NCBI GenBank assembly: GCA_029239415.1
Contig: JAQZAY010000029.1
Coordinates: 1 to 20,595, forward strand
Origin: Pseudomonas sp.
Lineage (GTDB): Bacteria; Pseudomonadota; Gammaproteobacteria; Pseudomonadales; Pseudomonadaceae
DNA length: 20,595 nt
Direction of reading: 5' to 3'
This document shows, one piece after another, positions 17,201 through 20,595 of the stretch. The position numbers and the translations under genes are program-made. The notes below the pieces were generated by a model, which saw only the letters and a program-made list of their open reading frames with translations, was not told where the DNA came from and searched no databases. Every line of letters begins with the position of its first letter. Position 1 is the stretch's first letter.

Positions 17201-17356
17201 CTGACCGCCTTCGTGCCGGGCCGTGCAGCGGAGACCTTCACCTTCACCTCGGCCTTGCCGGTACAGGTCCTCAAGGGCATGGCGCCGATCCTGATGCCGT
17301 ACCTGGAGCCAGGCGAGGCGACCCAGTGCGCTGCGCCGGCCGTGGCGGCGCGCTAG
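14234..17356 (+). CDS. Class A penicillin-binding protein-like membrane protein (atypical GT51 plus transpeptidase)
   Basis: This 1040-residue protein has a short cytoplasmic tail with a Pro-rich stretch and five arginines (30-34), one membrane helix (about 35-56), then periplasmic domains. The transglycosylase part has motif 1 around FIENRDLL (E187) and motif 2 GGSTLATQLEKY. The transpeptidase part has all three motifs: S518-TA-K521, S625-I-N627 and K949-T-G. This predicts a peptidoglycan polymerase/crosslinker of the MrcB/PbpC superfamily. Two features are odd. Motif 3 reads KLRQMFSASVRA, with Ser259 where the second catalytic Glu is expected. The SxN to KTG distance is about 324 residues, against about 125 in E. 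coli PBP1b, so there is a large insertion (roughly 640-900). I chose ATG 14234 over 14126 because the latter's 36 extra residues look non-coding and lie over a possible promoter; this choice is not certain. The gene converges with the Pr6Pr gene. Confidence 0.82.
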   Translation: MGVLWQSEPTRADTGEARPDAASPPPAPPRRRRRVWLWSFVLVMGAGLVVVGLAVHDEVQTSKLQSRAFSRLASTLTYTLQPGPSEAIVYPGEGPFDKRLGYSALGEFLPRLLKRDYLISQQVRFSPALMRYVDHGLFVPYREKSQAGLSITDCRGDTLYQYTYPQHVYPDYAAIPPLMVKSLLFIENRDLLDPSDPRSNPAVDWPRFAKAAYSQVAKYLALPGQSAGGSTLATQLEKYRHSPDGLTASGMEKLRQMFSASVRAYQDGPDTTEARQRIVRDYLNSVPLSAVPGHGEVHGMAEGLRVWYGADFEQVNATLSSTAQDADSLAARGLALRQVLSLMIAQRRPSYYLSKGRVELAELADAHIRLLAGSALIDRPLADAALASKAVYRDWVAQPTIQPIVTNKGISLARNRLAGMLDRPLYDLDRLDLSATSTLKADLQWQVSQYLRDLADPAFAERVGLIGHRLLTSRTTDQVRYSFTLFERTADGSRVRVQTDSTDQPFDINEGSKLELGSTAKLRVMTTYLEIIAELHDAHAGKPVAELRKVPVADLDALSRWSLDWLIRNQKDQNLAAMLDAALERRYSASPGEAFFTGGGLHRFNNFRSQDNGRNPTLKEALRESINLPFIRLMRDVVRYVTYQQPYNREPLLKDDSDPRRQEYLARFADREGTHYLMRFWKKYQRKTSQQRLDTFLDGMRVTPQRLAAVHRYLFPEARQATFDAFVRTHSQDNRAALAKLTDDRLVTLYDNYGPGKYDLPDQGYIAKVHPLDLWLLGYLLKNPGASQREAINASRFERQEVYGWLFKSRHQGARDSRIRTMVEIEAFLDIHQRWKRVGYPFDHLVPSLATAIGSSGDRPAALSELIGIIQNEGVRLPTLRIDTLHFAANTPYETQLVSDPDRGRRILPVEVAHALRDALSQVVDAGTARRVSGSFKLQDGSALVMGGKTGTGDNRIESFGAGGRLIGSRSLNRTATFVFFLGDHHFGTLTAFVPGRAAETFTFTSALPVQVLKGMAPILMPYLEPGEATQCAAPAVAAR

Positions 17357-17372
17357 ACGGGCGCGCGTCTAG
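17353..17372. repeat. Inverted repeat spanning the stop codons of two convergent genes
   Basis: CTAGACG at 17353-17359 and CGTCTAG at 17366-17372 are perfect 7-bp arms around a GC-rich 6-base loop. The upstream arm holds the TAG of the PBP-like gene and the downstream arm holds the TAG of the minus-strand membrane-protein gene. There is no T run, so it is at best a weak bidirectional terminator or a 3'-end stabilising hairpin. Confidence 0.5.
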
Positions 17373-18019
17373 TCGAGGCCGGGTGCTGCCGAACGACGCG
17401 CGCCCAGCCGACGATCGAGCCACAGCAGGAGCGTGCCGATGCCCAGAAAACTGGCGAGCACGGCGCTGGCGTTGAGCATCACCCGGGGGTAGCCGAGTGT
17501 CGCGACGTCGACGAACGGGTAGGGATAGACGCCGATTTCGTGCCCGCGCCACAGCACGAACAGAAAGTAGATCGCCGGATACAGGCACCCTGCGACCAGG
17601 TGCCAGGGCCGCAACGTCCCCTTGGGCACGACGCGCCACCAGTACAGGACGAACAGCACCGGCAGGATGTCGTGCAGCAGTTCGTCAGCCACCCACTGCC
17701 ATCCCGTGGGCGTCCAGAGCTGGCGCAGCAGCAGGCTGTAGGTCAGCGCCACCAGCACGATGCTCGCCGCGATGCAGGTGCTGACGCCCGGTGACAGGAA
17801 GAAGCGACGCGCAGGGCCTGGGCGACCGAACGCGGCATGGCTCAACGTCGTGGCGACGAGGGTGTTGGTGAGCACGGTGAAATAGCTGAACACGCTGATC
17901 AGCCCACCCACCAGGCTGGCCTGCTGCTCCCAGCGCGCCAGCAACACCAGGTACACCTGCACCACCAGGCCGAACCAGCCCAGCCAGGCGCCGAGTGTCA
18001 GCCAGGGGTGTCGGGGCAT
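17369..18019 (-). CDS. Pr6Pr-family integral membrane protein
   Basis: This 216-residue protein has about six membrane helices. Typical family segments are ISVFSYFTVLTNTLVA near residue 45, WQWVADELLHDILPVLFVLYW around 115-135, and YPAIYFLFVLWRGHEI followed by YPYPFVDV. Pr6Pr proteins are six-helix proteins of unknown function found widely in bacteria. The start at 18019 gives [15 protein letters not shown] directly before the first helix. Its ATG overlaps the stop of the preceding VF530 gene (TGATG), so the two are almost certainly translated in a coupled way. An in-frame extension to 18163 runs inside the VF530 gene and is not believed. It converges with the PBP-like gene, with only 12 bp between the two coding regions. 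Confidence 0.85.
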   Translation of the reverse strand: MPRHPWLTLGAWLGWFGLVVQVYLVLLARWEQQASLVGGLISVFSYFTVLTNTLVATTLSHAAFGRPGPARRFFLSPGVSTCIAASIVLVALTYSLLLRQLWTPTGWQWVADELLHDILPVLFVLYWWRVVPKGTLRPWHLVAGCLYPAIYFLFVLWRGHEIGVYPYPFVDVATLGYPRVMLNASAVLASFLGIGTLLLWLDRRLGARRSAAPGLD

Positions 18020-18240
18020 CAGCGTGCCGTGCACAGGTCGACGTACAACTGCTCGACCTTTTCCCGTGCCCACGGCGTCTTGCGCAGGAACGTCAGGCTC
18101 GACTTCAGGCTGGGGTCGCTCTTGAAGCACCGAACATCGATGCGTTGAGCCAGGCCCTCCCACTGGTAGTGCTCGACCAGCGTGGTCAGGATCTGTGCCA
18201 GGGTCTTGCCGTGCAGTGCAGCGTGCTGAGCGGTGCCCAT
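18019..18240 (-). CDS. VF530-family (DUF2132) small protein
   Basis: This is a 73-residue protein. The segment [20 protein letters not shown] followed by [20 protein letters not shown] and [14 protein letters not shown] is the VF530/COG4628 signature. The Vibrio prototype is a small helical protein suspected of binding DNA; its function is unknown. The ATG at 18240 has GGAGA about 7 bases upstream, and family alignment begins shortly after it; the longer open frame upstream runs through the znuD promoter region and is rejected. It is the first gene of a two-gene unit with the Pr6Pr membrane protein, divergent from the TonB-dependent receptor gene. Confidence 0.9.
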   Translation of the reverse strand: MGTAQHAALHGKTLAQILTTLVEHYQWEGLAQRIDVRCFKSDPSLKSSLTFLRKTPWAREKVEQLYVDLCTAR

Positions 18241-18345
18241 GCGTGTCTCCAATGAGTCAAAGCACGCCACGATACACCAGTCGATGCACACGTGAGGCAG
18301 TGCGGCATGGACACGTCGGAGAAAGCACGTTCGAGAACGCGGGCC

Positions 18346-18359
18346 TGTAACAATGTAAC
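18346..18359 (+). repeat. Direct TGTAAC repeats upstream of the ZnuD-like gene
   Basis: TGTAAC occurs at 18346-18351 and 18354-18359, and again as the right half of the Zur-like box at 18386-18391. The hexamer resembles the Zur half site TATAAC, so these may be accessory half sites in the 184-bp divergent region. No binding evidence exists in the sequence beyond the similarity. Confidence 0.4.
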
Positions 18360-18377
18360 TAATTCTTACAAATAGGA

Positions 18378-18392
18378 TGTTATAGTGTAACG
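18378..18392 (+). promoter_or_regulatory. Zur-box-like site upstream of the ZnuD-like receptor gene
   Basis: TGTTATA-G-TGTAACG matches the Zur palindrome TGTTATA-n-TATAACA at 12 of 14 fixed positions, with the left half perfect. It overlaps TATAGT (18381-18386), a possible -10 element, and lies about 33 bp before the ATG at 18425. It is placed correctly for repression when zinc is plentiful. Confidence 0.78.
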
Positions 18393-18424
18393 GAACGTTC
18401 ACTTTTCCAGGATTGCTTCCTTCC

Positions 18425-20431
18425 ATGTCCGCTTCCCCTTTGCGCCTGTCGCCCCTTGCCGCTGCACTGTGCATGATGTCGTTGTCCGCCCAGGCGATCG
18501 AACTCGCTCCTCAGGTCATCACGGCCAACCCCTTGGGCAATCACCCACTGGCAAGCCCCAGTACCGTGCTCGACGGTGAGGACTTGACCCGACAGCAGCA
18601 TGGCAGCCTCGGCGAAACGCTCAACCGCCAGCCCGGCATTGCCTCCACCTGGTTCGGGCCTGGCGCCAGTCGTCCGGTCATTCGCGGCCTCGACGGCGAC
18701 CGCATTCGCCTCTTGCGCAACGGCGTGGGCGCCCTGGACGCCTCGTCGCTGTCCTACGACCATGCCGTGCCGCTGGACCCGAACACGGTCGAGCGCATCG
18801 AGGTGGTACGCGGGCCGGCGGCCTTGCTGTATGGCGGCAGCGCCATCGGCGGCGTGATCAACACCTTCGACAATCGCATTCCCGACGCCCCCATCGAGGG
18901 CATCCAGGGCTCGGGCGAACTGCGCTACGGCGGCGCCGGCACGACCCGCAGCCGCGCGGGCAAACTGGAAGCTGGGGATGGCACCTTCGCGTTGCACATC
19001 GATGCCAACAGCCGTCAGTTCGATGACCTGCGCATTCCCGGCCATGCCCGCAGCGCCCACGTGCGCACCGACGAAGTCCCCGGCAGTCGGCACCGGCTGG
19101 ACAACAGCGATGGGCGGCAGGACGGCGGGGCCGTCGGCGGGGCCTACCACTGGGACCATGGCTACGCCGGGCTGTCCTACAGTCGCTACGACGGCAACTA
19201 CGGCTCGGTAGCCGAGCCCGGTGTGCGCCTGGACATGGAACAGGACCACTACGCCTTCGCCTCGGAACTCCGCGACCTCGAAGGCGTGTTCAGCTCGGTC
19301 AAGTTCGATGCCGGCTACACCGACTACCAGCACCGCGAGATCGAAGACGGTGAGGTCAACACCACCTTCAAGAACAAGGGCTACGAGGCCCGTGTCGAGG
19401 CACGGCACCGACCGTTCGGTCCGGTGGAAGGCGTGATCGGCGCGCAGGTCGCACGCAGCGAGTTCTCCGCGCTGGGCGAAGAAGCCTTCGTGCCGCATAC
19501 CGACACCGACACCGCCGCGCTCTTTCTGCTCGAACAGTGGAAAGCGACCGAACGCCTGGACCTGAGCCTCGGCGCGCGCCTGGAACACACACGGGTCGAC
19601 CCGGACGCCCAAGGCAACGACACCTTCGCCGCGCTCGACACGGCCAGCCGCTTCACCACGGGCAGCCTGTCCTCGGGCGCGGTCTATCAGCTCGACCCGG
19701 TCTGGTCGCTGGCCGCCAACCTGGCCTACACCGAGCGCGCACCGACCTTCTACGAGCTGTACGCCAACGGTGCGCACGTGGTCACCGGCGCCTATGAACT
19801 CGGCGATGCCGACCTGGGCAAGGAGCGCGCCGTCTCGGCCGACCTGGCGCTGCGCTTCGACAATGGCACCCATGTGGGCAGTGTGGGCGTTTTCTACAGC
19901 CACTTTGGCAACTACATCGGGCTGATCGGCACGGGCAACCTGCGCGAGGGGGAGGACGATGAAGACCTGCCTGAATATGCGTATGAAGGCGTGCGTGCGC
20001 GCTTCTATGGTGTCGAGGCGCAGGATCGCTGGCAGTTGCTGGAAAACCGCTACGGCCGCTTCGCCCTGGAACTCTCCGGCGACTATACGCGCGCGCAGAA
20101 CCTCGACACCGACGAGCCGCTGCCACGCATCGCGCCGCTTCGCGTGAACAGCGGCCTGCTCTGGTCGCTGGACCGCTGGCAGGCGCGGGTCGACGTGCAG
20201 CATGCCGCCGCCCAGCATCGCACGCCGGCCAACGACACCTCGACCGACGGCTACACCACGCTCGGCGCCAGCCTCGGGTACCGGTTCGAGGTCGGCCAGA
20301 GTCAGTGGCTGGCCTTCGTGCGGGGTGAGAACCTCACCGACCAGACCGTACGCTACGCCAGCTCGATCCTGCGTGACATCGCGCCGGCCCCCGGCCGCAG
20401 CGTCGAGGTCGGTCTGCGCACCTCGTTCTGA
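18425..20431 (+). CDS. znuD: TonB-dependent outer-membrane receptor, ZnuD-like (zinc uptake)
   Basis: This is a 668-residue protein. A signal peptide (about 1-24, cleaved after AQA) is followed by a short TonB-box region (APQVITANP). A plug domain (about 30-155) has [15 protein letters not shown] and [25 protein letters not shown], and a 22-strand barrel ends in the terminal Phe required for outer-membrane insertion. Overall it resembles the ZnuD-type receptors (PA0781-like in P. aeruginosa) that import zinc using TonB energy. A Zur-like box upstream supports zinc rather than iron or vitamin B12. Loop candidates for metal capture include [14 protein letters not shown] and the very acidic [10 protein letters not shown] near residue 508. 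I take ATG 18425; an in-frame TTG at 18413 adds four residues but has no better ribosome site. The substrate is inferred. Confidence 0.88.
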   Translation: MSASPLRLSPLAAALCMMSLSAQAIELAPQVITANPLGNHPLASPSTVLDGEDLTRQQHGSLGETLNRQPGIASTWFGPGASRPVIRGLDGDRIRLLRNGVGALDASSLSYDHAVPLDPNTVERIEVVRGPAALLYGGSAIGGVINTFDNRIPDAPIEGIQGSGELRYGGAGTTRSRAGKLEAGDGTFALHIDANSRQFDDLRIPGHARSAHVRTDEVPGSRHRLDNSDGRQDGGAVGGAYHWDHGYAGLSYSRYDGNYGSVAEPGVRLDMEQDHYAFASELRDLEGVFSSVKFDAGYTDYQHREIEDGEVNTTFKNKGYEARVEARHRPFGPVEGVIGAQVARSEFSALGEEAFVPHTDTDTAALFLLEQWKATERLDLSLGARLEHTRVDPDAQGNDTFAALDTASRFTTGSLSSGAVYQLDPVWSLAANLAYTERAPTFYELYANGAHVVTGAYELGDADLGKERAVSADLALRFDNGTHVGSVGVFYSHFGNYIGLIGTGNLREGEDDEDLPEYAYEGVRARFYGVEAQDRWQLLENRYGRFALELSGDYTRAQNLDTDEPLPRIAPLRVNSGLLWSLDRWQARVDVQHAAAQHRTPANDTSTDGYTTLGASLGYRFEVGQSQWLAFVRGENLTDQTVRYASSILRDIAPAPGRSVEVGLRTSF

Positions 20432-20444
20432 CGCCTTTCCCCTG

Positions 20445-20469
20445 CGCCGGAATACCTGACATTCCGGCG
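20445..20469 (+). terminator. Likely terminator after the ZnuD-like gene
   Basis: A perfect 9-bp stem, CGCCGGAAT at 20445-20453 and ATTCCGGCG at 20461-20469, has a 7-base loop and lies 14 bp after the stop codon. It is followed by a pyrimidine-rich TCCTTCT tract rather than a pure T run, so termination strength is uncertain. Confidence 0.68.
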
Positions 20470-20526
20470 TCCTTCTCCCCTCGACTGGCCCTTCCTTACA
20501 TCCGCTGCTAGCGTCATGACAAGGAA

Positions 20527-20542
20527 CAATTTGTTTAAATTG
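20527..20542. promoter_or_regulatory. AT-rich inverted repeat in the right-hand intergenic region
   Basis: CAATTT-GTTT-AAATTG has perfect 6-bp arms and stands out in a GC-rich genome. The remaining sequence to the window end (20470-20595) has no gene that I can support and looks like the promoter region of a gene starting beyond the window. It could be an operator for that gene; no regulator can be named. Confidence 0.35.
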
Positions 20543-20595
20543 GTTGCCAGAAACGAAACAGGCTGTAGGCTTGCCCACCTTTCGTTTCACCCATT

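Noticed and set aside
18380..20590. 736-codon open frame on the minus strand
   Set aside because: It lies wholly opposite the TonB-dependent receptor gene, crosses the Zur-like box and the terminator, and encodes no recognisable domain.

Overview
The window is about 65% GC, shows Pseudomonas-type codon use, and carries genes that I recognise from pseudomonads: DctB/DctD, GlpM, MetR with a GTG start, full-length Lhr, a zinc-free L31 paralogue and a ZnuD-type receptor. A Pseudomonas of the P. putida/P. entomophila type is the most likely source, but the species is inferred only from protein resemblance. I see no tRNA, rRNA, CRISPR array, insertion sequence, integrase or REP repeat.

Layout. Positions 1-2249 (+) hold the 3' end of a DctB-like histidine kinase, its sigma-54-dependent partner DctD (4-bp overlap), and a small GlpM-type membrane protein, probably one transcription unit. 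Positions 2379-7760 (+) are one 1793-residue gene for a putative toxin of the Pseudomonas dermonecrotic-toxin-domain (DUF6543) group, closed by a strong intrinsic terminator. Then come metR (+, preceded by a perfect 19-bp inverted repeat), a convergent NUDIX hydrolase gene (-) overlapping it by 17 bp, and lhr (+, 1430 residues), divergent from the NUDIX gene.

Positions 13714-20431 contain two genes that look zinc-regulated: rpmE2 (-, zinc-free ribosomal protein L31) and a ZnuD-like TonB-dependent receptor gene (+). Each has a Zur-box-like sequence just upstream. Between them lie a class A PBP-like membrane protein with an unusual transglycosylase motif and a large insertion (+), and a translationally coupled pair on the minus strand (VF530-family protein then a Pr6Pr-type membrane protein). 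The last 164 bp hold a hairpin terminator and an AT-rich inverted repeat that probably belongs to a gene beyond the window.

No single new multi-gene system is evident. The points most worth a second look are the orphan giant toxin-like protein, the atypical PBP-like protein with a possible AlgU promoter, the pair of Zur boxes, and the palindromic operator in front of metR. The gene packing is tight; the longest gene-free gap is about 250 bp (13984-14233).
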